Shown here piece after piece: positions 45,573-54,349 of a stretch of DNA of 64,000 nt; within the stretch, counting starts at the first letter, position 1, and each line of letters opens with the position of its first letter. Source of the stretch: BJGV01 sp964194745. Its GTDB lineage: Bacteria; Pseudomonadota; Gammaproteobacteria; Burkholderiales; Nitrosomonadaceae. Under the pieces are notes generated by a model. The model saw nothing but the letters and a program-made list of their open reading frames with translations. It did no database searches and was not told the DNA's origin. The stretch is from the NCBI GenBank assembly GCA_965248035.1, contig OZ252054.1, forward strand, positions 620,001 to 684,000, written 5' to 3'. The translations under genes were made by a program, and so were the position numbers.

Positions 45573-47125
45573 CCTTGCTCTTGCACTCTGGCCATCAAAT
45601 TCTGCAGTATCTGCTGTGCGACTTTTACATCGCTAAACGGAAACCTGTGCCCACCAATTTCCTGATACATCTCATGCCCCTTCCCCGCGATCAACACAAC
45701 ATCCCCCTTGCGCGCACCGTGTACCGCTCGATAAATCGCTGCTGTTCGGTTTTCCTCAATATGATGGTTGGCATCTGCACCTGATGCAATCTCATTGATG
45801 ATGGCATAAGGGTCTTCGCCACGTGGATTGTCGCTAGTGATAATGACTTCATCCGACAATTGAGTTGCCACTTTGCCCATTAGTGCACGTTTAGTGCGGT
45901 CGCGATCACCACCACATCCGAACACGCAAATCAATCTTGAGTTTTGGGTTTTGAGTTTTGAGGTAGATTCGGAACTAAGGAAGATCCCTCGAAGCGCTAT
46001 TAACATCTTTTCTAGAGCATCCGGGGTATGAGCGAAATCTACGACTACCAATGGTAGGTTGCCACCACCGAGTTTCTCTATCCTACCCACCACTGGTTGC
46101 ACTTGTTGCAAGGATTGCACCGCATCAGCTAGATTGATACCACTGGCCAACAAGGTGGCCAGCACTGCCAGCAAATTGGAAGCATTGAATTTGCCTATTA
46201 ATTCAGTTTTAAATTTAACACGTTCGTCTTCGAACTCTACGTCGAATTCTAAACCCTGAATGCTCACTTTAAGATTACGTCCACATACCACCCTGAATTT
46301 TTCCGGATCTAAATTCCTTATTTCCGCTTCTTTAAATCCATACCCAATAACCTGCGTAATCTTTCCTGAAAGCTGCCCCAAGAGTTCAACACCAAATGCA
46401 TCGTCAAAGTTTAGTACTGCATACTTGAGTCCAGCCCATTGAAATAATCGCGCTTTGGAAGCAGCATATGCCTTCATGCTGCCATGGTAGTCGAGATGAT
46501 CATGTGACAAATTAGTAAATAACGCTACTGCGAAGGTAGAACCATTAACTCTCCCTTGCTCAATCCCGTGGGATGATACTTCCATCACCACATACTCTGC
46601 ACCACGTTTCAAGAAATCAGCCATTCTTTGTTGCAACAAAACTGGATCCGGCGTTGTGTTAGTAGTAGGCTGAAGCGCGCCAGAAAAACCATCTCCCAGT
46701 GTACCCATGACAGCAGTTTTTTTACCTAGAGCTGTCATAGCCTGAGCTATCCATTGGCTGCACGATGTCTTGCCATTGGTTCCGGTAACACCAATCAGCC
46801 ATAATTTCCGCGATGGATCCCCATATACGTAGCTGGCGATAGCTCCCGCCTTAGTTCGTAGTTTGGATATCGACAAATTAGGTGCTTGCCATTCCGGGTC
46901 CCATTTGAAACCATTACGCTCCCATAACACCGCATTTGCTCCCGCTTCAATCGCTTGTGGGATAAATTTACGAGCATCGAATTTCTCTCCAACATAAGCT
47001 AGAAATGTATCTCCCGGTTTCACCATACGGCTATCAGTAACGAGATTATCAATGCTGACACCCAAACCATTGAGCACGTGTGAATCGAAATGTGCCACTG
47101 ATCTTTCCTTAAACGCCGAACTCAT
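45569..47125 (-). CDS. murE: UDP-MurNAc-dipeptide--meso-diaminopimelate ligase
   Basis: 518 residues. VTDSRMVKPGDTFLAYVGEK, IGVTGTNGKTSCSQWIAQAM (ATP loop), TNLSHDHLDYHGSMKAYAAS and VDFAHTPDALEKMLIALRGI are present. Near residue 440, ITSDNPRGEDP matches the DNPR motif that selects meso-diaminopimelate, as expected for a Gram-negative. A short charged insert (SSESTSKLKTQNSRL) lies at about residues 390-405. It overlaps ftsI by four bases. Confidence 0.98.
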   Translation of the reverse strand: MSSAFKERSVAHFDSHVLNGLGVSIDNLVTDSRMVKPGDTFLAYVGEKFDARKFIPQAIEAGANAVLWERNGFKWDPEWQAPNLSISKLRTKAGAIASYVYGDPSRKLWLIGVTGTNGKTSCSQWIAQAMTALGKKTAVMGTLGDGFSGALQPTTNTTPDPVLLQQRMADFLKRGAEYVVMEVSSHGIEQGRVNGSTFAVALFTNLSHDHLDYHGSMKAYAASKARLFQWAGLKYAVLNFDDAFGVELLGQLSGKITQVIGYGFKEAEIRNLDPEKFRVVCGRNLKVSIQGLEFDVEFEDERVKFKTELIGKFNASNLLAVLATLLASGINLADAVQSLQQVQPVVGRIEKLGGGNLPLVVVDFAHTPDALEKMLIALRGIFLSSESTSKLKTQNSRLICVFGCGGDRDRTKRALMGKVATQLSDEVIITSDNPRGEDPYAIINEIASGADANHHIEENRTAAIYRAVHGARKGDVVLIAGKGHEMYQEIGGHRFPFSDVKVAQQILQNLMARVQEQG

Positions 47126-48846
47126 ACATCACCTTTTAACCCGATTATCGCTGGAGACAAGACTACGTTGTTAATGGGTGCGTCATGAGGTACATTCAAA
47201 ATTCTTAAAGCACTGACCATAACCCGACTAAAGACAGGTGCTGCTACCGTACCGCCGTAATATCGTCCAGCTGAAGGTTCATCTAGCATCACTGCAATGA
47301 TTAGACGTGGTTTGGAAACCGGTGCGTAGCCTACAAATGTAGCTATGTATCGGTCTTTTGCATAACCATTACCTTCTAACTTGTGTGAAGTGCCAGTCTT
47401 GCCTGCCACCCGATAACCACTAATTTGTGCAAGCGGCGCAGTTCCACCGGGCCGCACTACCATCTCCAACATTTTGCTCACAGCAAGAGCAGTATCACGT
47501 GAAATCACCTGTTTACCTACTGCAGGTGTATTGATCTTTAGTAGAGATATTGGTTTCAATTTGCCCTCTTCGGAAAATAGAGTGTAGGCACGTGCTAGCT
47601 GGAGTAGATTCACTGCGATACCATGGCCATATGACATAGTAGCTTGCTCAATAGGGCGCCAAGTTTGATACGGACGAAGCTTTCCATTAACTTCACCAGG
47701 AAATCCAGAGCCAGTGGATGCGCCGAAACCGGAGCGACTGAAAGTCTCCCATAGCGTTTGTGGCGATAGAGTCAAGGCAATTTTCGCAGAACCAACGTTA
47801 CTAGATTTTTGAATTACCTGTTCTACTGTCAACGGACCTTCTCTATGTGAGTCACTTATCGTGGCCTTGCCTATAGTGAGTGTTCCATGCGCAGTCTGAA
47901 ATATCGTATCAGGCTTGATTCCGCCTGCTTCCAGTGCCGCCGCTACCGTGAATGGCTTCAGCGTTGAGCCAGGCTCAAATACGTCGGTCAAAACCCGATT
48001 ACGCGCTCTTCCACTGTTTGTTTTTATCCGGTTGTTGGGGTTGAATGTAGGCAGATTGGCTAACGCCAGCACTTCCCCCGTCTGCGTATCCAGAACCACT
48101 ATTTCGCCAGCCTTAGCTTTATTAATTTCCATAGCCTGCTTCAATTCTCGATAAGCAAGGTACTGGATTTTGCTATCAATAGATAAAGCTATGTCTTGTC
48201 CTGGCTTAGGTTCAAGGATACTTTCGACATCCTCAACAATACGTCCCTTGCGGTCCTTGATAACACGACGACTGCCAGACTTGCCAGCCAGAGTGTCCTG
48301 CCAACCTAATTCGATTCCTTCTTGCCCATTGTCGTCTATATCGGTAAAACCAAGCATGTGAGCCGTCAATTCACCTGTCGGATAATATCGACGAAACTCA
48401 CGCTTAAGAAATATACCGGGAATATTGAGTTCGACTACTTTAGCCGTTATGTCCGGCGGTAAATGCCGCCTCAGATAAACAAAATTGCGCTTTTGATCAC
48501 TGATACGTTTGCGAATTTCAACGACATCCATCCTGATCAAATTTGCCAGTTTCTTTAATTGCCCAGGCGTTGCATCCATATCATGCGGACTCGCCCACAC
48601 TGATTCAACCGGTGTACTGATCGCAAGAGGCTCACCATGTCGGTCCGTGATCATTCCACGATGTGCACTTATCTCGATCACGCGACTGTAACGCGACTCT
48701 CCTTTCTGCTGCAGAAAATCATTGTGCATTCCCTGTAAGTAGATAGCACGTACTACCAGCCCAAGGAAACCCAGCAATAGAAACCCACCTAGTACGCGTG
48801 AGCGCCATGCGGGCAAAACAATATACGGTGTTGGTTTGTGAGTCAT
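47122..48846 (-). CDS. ftsI: septal transpeptidase FtsI (PBP3)
   Basis: 574 residues. One N-terminal span at about residues 15-35 is followed by a pedestal domain and a transpeptidase with the three penicillin-binding motifs: EPGSTLKPFTVAAALE (SxxK serine), IQKSSNVGSAKI (SxN) and VAGKTGTSHK (KTG). It cross-links septal peptidoglycan with FtsW. Four-base overlaps join it to ftsL before and murE after. Confidence 0.98.
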   Translation of the reverse strand: MTHKPTPYIVLPAWRSRVLGGFLLLGFLGLVVRAIYLQGMHNDFLQQKGESRYSRVIEISAHRGMITDRHGEPLAISTPVESVWASPHDMDATPGQLKKLANLIRMDVVEIRKRISDQKRNFVYLRRHLPPDITAKVVELNIPGIFLKREFRRYYPTGELTAHMLGFTDIDDNGQEGIELGWQDTLAGKSGSRRVIKDRKGRIVEDVESILEPKPGQDIALSIDSKIQYLAYRELKQAMEINKAKAGEIVVLDTQTGEVLALANLPTFNPNNRIKTNSGRARNRVLTDVFEPGSTLKPFTVAAALEAGGIKPDTIFQTAHGTLTIGKATISDSHREGPLTVEQVIQKSSNVGSAKIALTLSPQTLWETFSRSGFGASTGSGFPGEVNGKLRPYQTWRPIEQATMSYGHGIAVNLLQLARAYTLFSEEGKLKPISLLKINTPAVGKQVISRDTALAVSKMLEMVVRPGGTAPLAQISGYRVAGKTGTSHKLEGNGYAKDRYIATFVGYAPVSKPRLIIAVMLDEPSAGRYYGGTVAAPVFSRVMVSALRILNVPHDAPINNVVLSPAIIGLKGDV

Positions 48847-49148
48847 AGTTCTTGCTCATCCACAGAACCAATTGAATTGTTGGGGGCCACTAACGAGATA
48901 ACTTTAATTTGTGATACATCTGGAACTCTCATAAGCAACTGCTTGGTGGCAATTTTTTCAACACGTACGCGCATCGCCCAAGTGCTTTGTTCAAGCTGCA
49001 ACTGCCCCCACTCTACTGCCAGCTGTCTTGCTCGTTCCTGTTCTTTTTCCAGTTCCATAAAAAGCTTGCGTGCCTTATGCTGTGAAGTCACAACACTCAA
49101 CGCACAGGCGATGACGATCAGAATCAGAAGAATGTTCAATCTGGTCAC
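48843..49148 (-). CDS. ftsL: cell division protein FtsL
   Basis: 101 residues from a GTG start supported by taggagctgaaGTG. One span (LNILLILIVIACALSVVTSQ) is followed by a coiled coil (ARKLFMELEKEQERARQLAV) and a conserved RVPD-like tail. FtsL, FtsB and FtsQ form the trimer that activates FtsWI. Identification rests on size, topology and position between rsmH and ftsI. Confidence 0.92.
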   Translation of the reverse strand: MTRLNILLILIVIACALSVVTSQHKARKLFMELEKEQERARQLAVEWGQLQLEQSTWAMRVRVEKIATKQLLMRVPDVSQIKVISLVAPNNSIGSVDEQEL

Positions 49149-49185
49149 TTCAGCTCCTATTAACCAAGATCATAAATCCCTATAA

Positions 49186-49284
49186 CTACCAGGATCTACT
49201 CATTTGTACGATAAAAAGTGCAGCTGTTACACTAATAACAGTGATAACCAATACTAGTAATACTTCTTGTGCTATATGTTTCAT
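49186..49284 (-). CDS. candidate 32-residue single-span membrane peptide in the dcw cluster
   Basis: Between rsmH and ftsL the minus strand has ATG 49284 preceded by gagagaaggcg, one of the better ribosome sites in the cluster. The frame reads MKHIAQEVLLVLVITVISVT then AALFIVQMSRSW and stops at 49186: a short charged N-terminus, a continuous hydrophobic span and a basic end. It is in the same orientation and 37 bases before ftsL. I know of no named family. It could be a genuine small divisome-associated peptide or a chance frame. Confidence 0.5.
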   Translation of the reverse strand: MKHIAQEVLLVLVITVISVTAALFIVQMSRSW

Positions 49285-49325
49285 CGCCTTCTCTCCTCTT
49301 AAAAGCAACTGAGAGTTACTCGAAT

Positions 49326-50261
49326 CTATAAACCACCAGGATTTACCCGCTCTGCTACCCGCATCACTGCACTTCTAGACCGTGGATTAACAGCTACCTC
49401 GTTTTCTCTAGGACGTACTGCCTTACCAACTAGTCGTAGTTTATGACGGCTAAGACAACGTATTTCTTTGCTCCGTATTGGTAATCTGCGAGGCAACATG
49501 TCGGGGTTTGCTGCTGCACGCATGAAGCGCTTAACTACCCGATCCTCTAGTGAATGAAAGCTAATGATTACCAGCCGCCCACCTGGGTTCAATAACTCCA
49601 CACATTGTGGCAAGCTCAGCGACAACTCCTCAAGCTCCTGATTGAGATAAATCCGTATGGCCTGAAAAGTGCGCGTCGCCGGATTCTGATTTTGCTTGCG
49701 CGAGCGTACGGCCGTTGCCACGATCTCGGCAAGTTGAAGTGTAGTAACGATAGGCTGCCGCGATCTTGTCGTAACAACTGCTCTGGCAATTTGTTTAGCA
49801 AATCGTTCTTCCCCATAGTTTTTTATCACCTCCCCCAAATGAACTTCAGAAACAGTAGCAATCCATTCTGCGGCAGTCTGCCCCTGACTCGTATCCATAC
49901 GCATATCGAGTGGCCCATTTAAGCGGAAACTGAATCCTCGCGATGCCTCTTCAAGTTGTGGTGAAGACACCCCCAAGTCCAGCAATATCCCATTCACCTG
50001 ACTCACTCCCAACTCCTGTAACTCTTCCTGTATTCGAGAAAATCTGCTATGTGCAATATGAAAACATGCATCCTTTATAGCCCGTCCCTCAGTTACTGCG
50101 GACAGATCCTTGTCAAATGCGATCAGCCTGCCATCTTTTCCCAACCTTTCTAGTATCAGGCGGCTGTGGCCGCCATAACCAAAAGTCCCATCAACGTAAA
50201 TTCCGTCTGGTTTAATTTCCAGCGCATCCACCGCCTCATGCAGCAAAACCGTGATATGCAT
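49326..50261 (-). CDS. rsmH: 16S rRNA (cytosine1402-N4)-methyltransferase RsmH
   Basis: 311 residues. HITVLLHEAVDALEIKPDGI, VDGTFGYGGHSRLILERLG (S-adenosylmethionine site), GILLDLGVSSPQLEEASRGF, GPLDMRMDTSQGQTAAEWI, NYGEERFAKQIARAVV and VIISFHSLEDRVVKRFM are diagnostic (also called MraW). It methylates C1402 of 16S rRNA in the ribosomal P site. Second gene of the dcw cluster, 21 bases after mraZ. Confidence 0.98.
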   Translation of the reverse strand: MHITVLLHEAVDALEIKPDGIYVDGTFGYGGHSRLILERLGKDGRLIAFDKDLSAVTEGRAIKDACFHIAHSRFSRIQEELQELGVSQVNGILLDLGVSSPQLEEASRGFSFRLNGPLDMRMDTSQGQTAAEWIATVSEVHLGEVIKNYGEERFAKQIARAVVTTRSRQPIVTTLQLAEIVATAVRSRKQNQNPATRTFQAIRIYLNQELEELSLSLPQCVELLNPGGRLVIISFHSLEDRVVKRFMRAAANPDMLPRRLPIRSKEIRCLSRHKLRLVGKAVRPRENEVAVNPRSRSAVMRVAERVNPGGL

Positions 50262-50282
50262 ATGAGAGTCATCGCCACAACA

Positions 50283-50729
50283 TCACAGCGAGAAACCATC
50301 GAGTTCAGATGGTATGCTGCCGTCTTTTAATACCAGAGAATTTTCAATTTGCTGGTTCCATTTTTCTTCTTCCCATAATTCGAGTTTCGCACCCTGTCCT
50401 ACTAACACCACATTCTTGGTCAAGCCTGCGAACTGTCGCAAAGGGGGCGGCACTAAAATGCGCCCAGCACCGTCCATCTCTACATCGCTGGCGTTACCAA
50501 CGAGAAGACGTTGCAAACTACGGGTTTGTGGATTGAAACTGGAAAGACTATTGAGTTTCTGCTCTATCGGTTCCCAAGCCGGCTGGGGATAAACCAGCAA
50601 ACACTTGGCTGGGTCTGCAGTAAGGACCAAATGGCCCGCGCAAAAGGCTATCAGGCTATCACGATACTTTGTAGGTATTGCAAGCCTTCCCTTGTTGTCT
50701 AGACTAAGTTGAGTAACACCACGAAACAT
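50283..50729 (-). CDS. mraZ: transcriptional regulator MraZ
   Basis: 148 residues containing two AbrB-like double-psi repeats: FRGVTQLSLDNKGRLAIPTK with YRDSL, and DVEMDGAGRILVPPPLRQFA. MraZ binds repeats in front of its own gene and represses the dcw cluster. The matching operator is at 50794-50818. Confidence 0.97.
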   Translation of the reverse strand: MFRGVTQLSLDNKGRLAIPTKYRDSLIAFCAGHLVLTADPAKCLLVYPQPAWEPIEQKLNSLSSFNPQTRSLQRLLVGNASDVEMDGAGRILVPPPLRQFAGLTKNVVLVGQGAKLELWEEEKWNQQIENSLVLKDGSIPSELDGFSL

Positions 50730-50793
50730 ATTGCCCCTTTGTATTTCTTAAGAAAATTCAGGGCCGTTGACTCAAGTCCAGCCCATAATTTTT

Positions 50794-50818
50794 CCCACTT
50801 TCTCCCACTTATACCCAC
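50794..50818 (-). promoter_or_regulatory. MraZ operator (three GTGGG repeats)
   Basis: On the minus strand GTGGG occurs three times at exactly 10-bp spacing (complement of cccac at 50794, 50804 and 50814), 65-89 bases before the mraZ ATG. E. coli MraZ is known to bind such TGGGN5 direct repeats, so autoregulation of the cluster is expected. A further TGGG lies at 50782-50785, out of the 10-bp register. Confidence 0.85.
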
Positions 50819-51040
50819 TGTAATTAAAAAATATATTCAAGTCAAGTGAAAATATGGAATTTTTGTTTATGTGACAAAGACTTAAAGAAAAACTCGAAGA
50901 AACTTCTTTGTATATAGGAATACGCTATATAAATAAATAGGATAGAGCTCTAATTGAAGGTAATTTACTACTTCGTGAAACATTAATAGGAAAAGGGAAA
51001 ATAAAAAACTAAAGAAGAGAAATAATACAAAACTTTATCG

Positions 51041-51096
51041 AATAAGCACTACAACTGAACCGATGTAGCTGATTCAGCTATAGTGCTTATTTTTAT
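51041..51096. terminator. hairpin between rnpB and the dcw cluster
   Basis: AATAAGCACTA at 51041 pairs with TAGTGCTTATT ending 51091, enclosing a second palindrome (tagctgattcagcta). A T-rich run follows on the plus strand; on the minus strand the stem ends in TTATT. It lies directly downstream of rnpB and probably ends that transcript, possibly acting in both directions. Confidence 0.6.
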
Positions 51097-51108
51097 TTAA
51101 AAATAAGT

Positions 51109-51407
51109 GAAGTTGGCCGATAAGCCGGGTTCTGTCGTGGACAGTCATTCCTCTAGGCACACGGTTACTCGTGCGCTCAAGCAACCTACCCGCAGACTCA
51201 GCGAGCAACGTCATAGTCTGCCTATTTGGTCTTGCTCCGGATGGAGGTTACCGCGTTTCACCGTAACTTAATACGCTCGTCTCTGTGGCCCTATTCCTCG
51301 CCTCACGGCGGCCGGCTATTAACCGGCATCCCGCTCTATGGAGCCCGGACTTTCCTCTCCCAATTTTTCATTACTGAAAAAGAGGCAGCGACTGCCTAGC
51401 CAGCTTC
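51109..51407 (-). ncRNA. rnpB: RNase P RNA, class A
   Basis: Read on the minus strand the RNA starts GAAGCTGGCTAGGCAGTCGC and ends AGAACCCGGCTTATCGGCCA then ACTTC, the matching P1/P2-P3 start and the conserved 3' end of bacterial RNase P RNA. The internal GGAGGAAAGTCCGGGCTCCA block (CR-I, here GAGAGGAAAGTCCGGGCTCC) and the conserved AGTAAC-like GGTAACCTCCATCCGGAGCA region are also visible. It processes tRNA 5' ends. A possible -10 box GATAAT lies at 51417-51422, ten bases before the start. Confidence 0.95.
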
Positions 51408-51884
51408 GTTGAAGATATTATCATCAAACTTAATGGTAAAAGATTTAAATCAATAAAACGAATATGAATTAACTTTGGAACTGTGCAGAGTCAATTCATA
51501 CAAATTATGTCGACATATTCCAACTAAAAAATGTGCTCAATCGCATATGGGAAGCACATACAAGGGTAAATATACAAATCCCTAAGGGTGAATCATGTTC
51601 AAAAAGCTGAAAGAATAACCATTTTATTGAGTACGAATTTATTGTGGTTTACGGACTAACCCTGAACTCAATAGCGCCAGTCATTCATGTATAAAACAAA
51701 TCTTTTACTTTTCTACATTAGTCTCCATCAGGAAATCTTCAGAACGCAAGAAATTACATCATGAAGCTCTATACTGAAACTGTATCGTATGCTCCTATAC
51801 ACTTTGATCCTATTTGCGGGTAGACTTTACAAATACCTATGGCTCTGACCAAACTTGGTTTCATGCCTTTCTCTTTTATCGGAG
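51408..51884. other. gap between rnpB and the Fe-S protein gene
   Basis: AT-rich, apart from the rnpB promoter at its left edge (GATAAT at 51417-51422, minus strand). I see no frame with a credible start, no RNA and no strong hairpin. Confidence 0.5.
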
Positions 51885-53195
51885 ATGATCATAAAACCTA
51901 CTAATCTAATGTCTGATTCACTTTCTAATTCATTGCTCACGGAAACCAATCGCTGCGTCTCCTGTGGTCTGTGTTTGCCACACTGTCCTACCTACCGAAT
52001 AACCTTGTCAGAAGCTGATTCACCTCGTGGACGTATAGCTCTAATGAGCGGTGTCGCCAGCGGACGCATCCCAATGAATGCACGCTTTGTCCAGCACATA
52101 GACCGCTGTCTTACTTGTCGCTCCTGTGAGGCAGTTTGCCCCAACCATGTGGCCTATGGAAAATTGGTAGACAAGACACGTGCCATGATGGCGACATCTC
52201 TACTTTCCCCACTGAAGGATAAAACAGCAATTCAAAAGTCTTGGCTGCGATTATTTTTGGAAAAGGAACTCATCGCTAAACCTGCACGTTTTGATACATT
52301 ACGTCCACTCTTACGTTTTTACCAAAAACTAGGCTTACAAGGATTGTTGAATAAATCGGGCTTACTAAAAAAGTCAAAACTTGCCGTATTAAATACACAA
52401 TTACCTCATATCTACATGCCTCGTACCTCCTCTAGTAAAACAGACGTGGCTAAATCATGGAATAAAATTTACTTTCCAATTGGAAAGCCATGTGGTGAAG
52501 TCGGATTATTTCTCGGATGTGTTGCAAGGCTTGCAGATGTGGCAACACTCAATGCTTCAATATACGTGCTCAATCGCCTGGGTTACACGGTACATGTACC
52601 ACCCATGCAGACCTGCTGTGGTGCACTGCATCAGCATGGAGGTGATACAAAAACAGCGGCGCAACTAGCACAGCAGAATGTAGCTGCATTTGATGGACTA
52701 AGTTTGCACGCGATTGTTACCACTGCCTCAGGTTGTGGCACGCAACTAGTAAAGTATCATTCTGATTTCTCCACCAAGGTAGCGGACATTAGCAAGTTTC
52801 TGGTAACTGCAGATGGATGGGATGACATAAAGATAGCTCCATCGCAAGATAAAATCGTGGTGCATGATCCATGTACCCTACGCAATGTACTATACAGCTC
52901 GAAATATCCCTACACATTGTTGACACGCATTCCTGGAGTACGAGTTACTCCACTCGCTGGTAATGATCAGTGCTGCGGTGCTGCTGGAACATATTTCCTC
53001 GATCAACCGGTGATGGCAAAAACACTCCTAAATGATAAAATAACCGCGTTGAACAATAGCGACACACGTTTTTTAGTTACTTCAAATATTGGCTGCACAA
53101 TGCATATTTCTAGTGCGCTGAGAAATACAAATCCGGAGATCGAAGTACTACATCCGGTAACACTATTGGCACGACAGATGAATATGCTATTTTAA
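51885..53195 (+). CDS. GlcF-like iron-sulfur protein (second paralogue)
   Basis: About 436 residues. Two [4Fe-4S] motifs are CVSCGLCLPHCPTY and CLTCRSCEAVCPNH near the N-terminus. Two CCG-type domains follow: PMQTCCGALHQHGGD and NDQCCGAAGTYFL. It resembles glcF at 24569 in domain order, yet no FAD subunit gene is next to it. It may serve a lactate or glycolate type dehydrogenase encoded elsewhere, or be an uncharacterised heterodisulfide-reductase-like electron carrier. The start is uncertain: ATG 51885 and ATG 51909 (MSDSLSNS) are both possible. coq7 follows after 25 bases, so quinone chemistry is a shared theme. Confidence 0.85.
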   Translation: MIIKPTNLMSDSLSNSLLTETNRCVSCGLCLPHCPTYRITLSEADSPRGRIALMSGVASGRIPMNARFVQHIDRCLTCRSCEAVCPNHVAYGKLVDKTRAMMATSLLSPLKDKTAIQKSWLRLFLEKELIAKPARFDTLRPLLRFYQKLGLQGLLNKSGLLKKSKLAVLNTQLPHIYMPRTSSSKTDVAKSWNKIYFPIGKPCGEVGLFLGCVARLADVATLNASIYVLNRLGYTVHVPPMQTCCGALHQHGGDTKTAAQLAQQNVAAFDGLSLHAIVTTASGCGTQLVKYHSDFSTKVADISKFLVTADGWDDIKIAPSQDKIVVHDPCTLRNVLYSSKYPYTLLTRIPGVRVTPLAGNDQCCGAAGTYFLDQPVMAKTLLNDKITALNNSDTRFLVTSNIGCTMHISSALRNTNPEIEVLHPVTLLARQMNMLF

Positions 53196-53220
53196 CTCTG
53201 TTGCCCATTCAGGAATCTTC

Positions 53221-53847
53221 ATGCTGAGAATTGAAAAATTTATCATTGGTTTCGACAGTGCACTACGCACGCTGCTGACACCTGCGCAAACGATACGTAT
53301 GGTTCCTGGGAATGATTTTTCAGAAACAGAACTTACCCATGCAGAGAAAAGTAAATCCACAGCCCTGATGCGTGTCAATCATACCGGAGAGATTTGTGCA
53401 CAAGCACTATATCAAGGACAGGCACTCACTACGGGGAACACTAAAGTACAAGAAGACTTAAATCAGGCTGCATGCGAAGAGACTGAGCATCTCGCCTGGA
53501 CAGAACGACGCATTGCAGAACTGGGTGGACGTAAGAGCCTACTGAATCCTCTATGGTATAGCGGGTCATTCGCCATTGGTGCGGTAGCGGGCATGCTTGG
53601 TGACAAATGGAATCTAGGTTTTCTTGCTGAAACAGAGCGCCAGGTAGAAGCTCATCTAGCCGGGCACTTACAGCGCTTGCCACACCACGACAAAAAAAGC
53701 CGTGCCATCGTTGCGCAAATGCAAATTGACGAGGGAGGCCACGCCACCACTGCCATGTCTCATGGTGGTGTAGAATTGCCAACACCAGTCAAGCTAGTAA
53801 TGAAGTTGGGCTCGAAAGTGATGACCCAAACAACATATTGGATTTGA
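53221..53847 (+). CDS. coq7: demethoxyubiquinone hydroxylase Coq7
   Basis: 208 residues, di-iron ferritin-like fold. The iron ligands fall in MRVNHTGEICAQALYQGQ (E), ACEETEHLAWTERRI (E-x-x-H), TERQVEAHLAGHL (E) and IDEGGHATTAM (E-x-x-H). It hydroxylates the penultimate ubiquinone intermediate; many betaproteobacteria use Coq7 where E. coli uses UbiF. Confidence 0.96.
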   Translation: MLRIEKFIIGFDSALRTLLTPAQTIRMVPGNDFSETELTHAEKSKSTALMRVNHTGEICAQALYQGQALTTGNTKVQEDLNQAACEETEHLAWTERRIAELGGRKSLLNPLWYSGSFAIGAVAGMLGDKWNLGFLAETERQVEAHLAGHLQRLPHHDKKSRAIVAQMQIDEGGHATTAMSHGGVELPTPVKLVMKLGSKVMTQTTYWI

Positions 53848-53857
53848 CGAAAAGATT

Positions 53858-54274
53858 TTATCTTCTCACGATCTCAAAATCATGCGTCATTTCTGCTGTC
53901 TTTCCAAGCATGATTGAGGCCGAACAGTATTTTTCTGCAGATAAATTGATCGCCCGCTCCACCTGCTGAGGCTTCAGATTATTCCCAGTCAAGATGAAGT
54001 GATAATGGATGCGGGTAAATACCTTGGGGTCTTCCGTTGCTCGCTCTGCTTCAATTTCCACTATGCAATCACTAATATCCTGGCGACTTTTTTTTAAGAT
54101 CATTACCACATCGAAAGCAGTGCAACCACCAGTTCCCATTAATACCATTTCCATCGGACGTAATCCAAGATTCTTGCCACCCGCTTCCGGTGCGCCATCC
54201 ATTAGAACTGTATGGCCACTCTCCGTTTCTCCCAGAAAACTTACTCCATCATTCCATTTAATGAACATTTTCAT
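53858..54274 (-). CDS. OsmC-family protein (YhfA-like)
   Basis: About 138 residues from ATG 54274, supported by aagga 5 bases ahead; upstream ATGs at 54280 and 54301 are in frame. FLGETESGHTVLMDGAPEAG, GLRPMEMVLMGTGGCTAFDV (with the conserved Cys) and SAEKYCSASIMLGKTAEMTH (second Cys) define an OsmC fold. OsmC/Ohr proteins reduce organic peroxides with a Cys pair; the YhfA branch has no settled role. It converges on coq7. Confidence 0.88.
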   Translation of the reverse strand: MKMFIKWNDGVSFLGETESGHTVLMDGAPEAGGKNLGLRPMEMVLMGTGGCTAFDVVMILKKSRQDISDCIVEIEAERATEDPKVFTRIHYHFILTGNNLKPQQVERAINLSAEKYCSASIMLGKTAEMTHDFEIVRR

Positions 54275-54349
54275 GACCATCCTTCGCTCGTGGATTTCCA
54301 AGTATTATTTTATATTGAAAACAGCATTTCGCTTTCGAGAACAATAACT

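Noticed and set aside
49186..49325. possible attenuator or small RNA between rsmH and ftsL
   Set aside because: No hairpin with a T run is visible; the coding frame with a ribosome site explains the spacer better.
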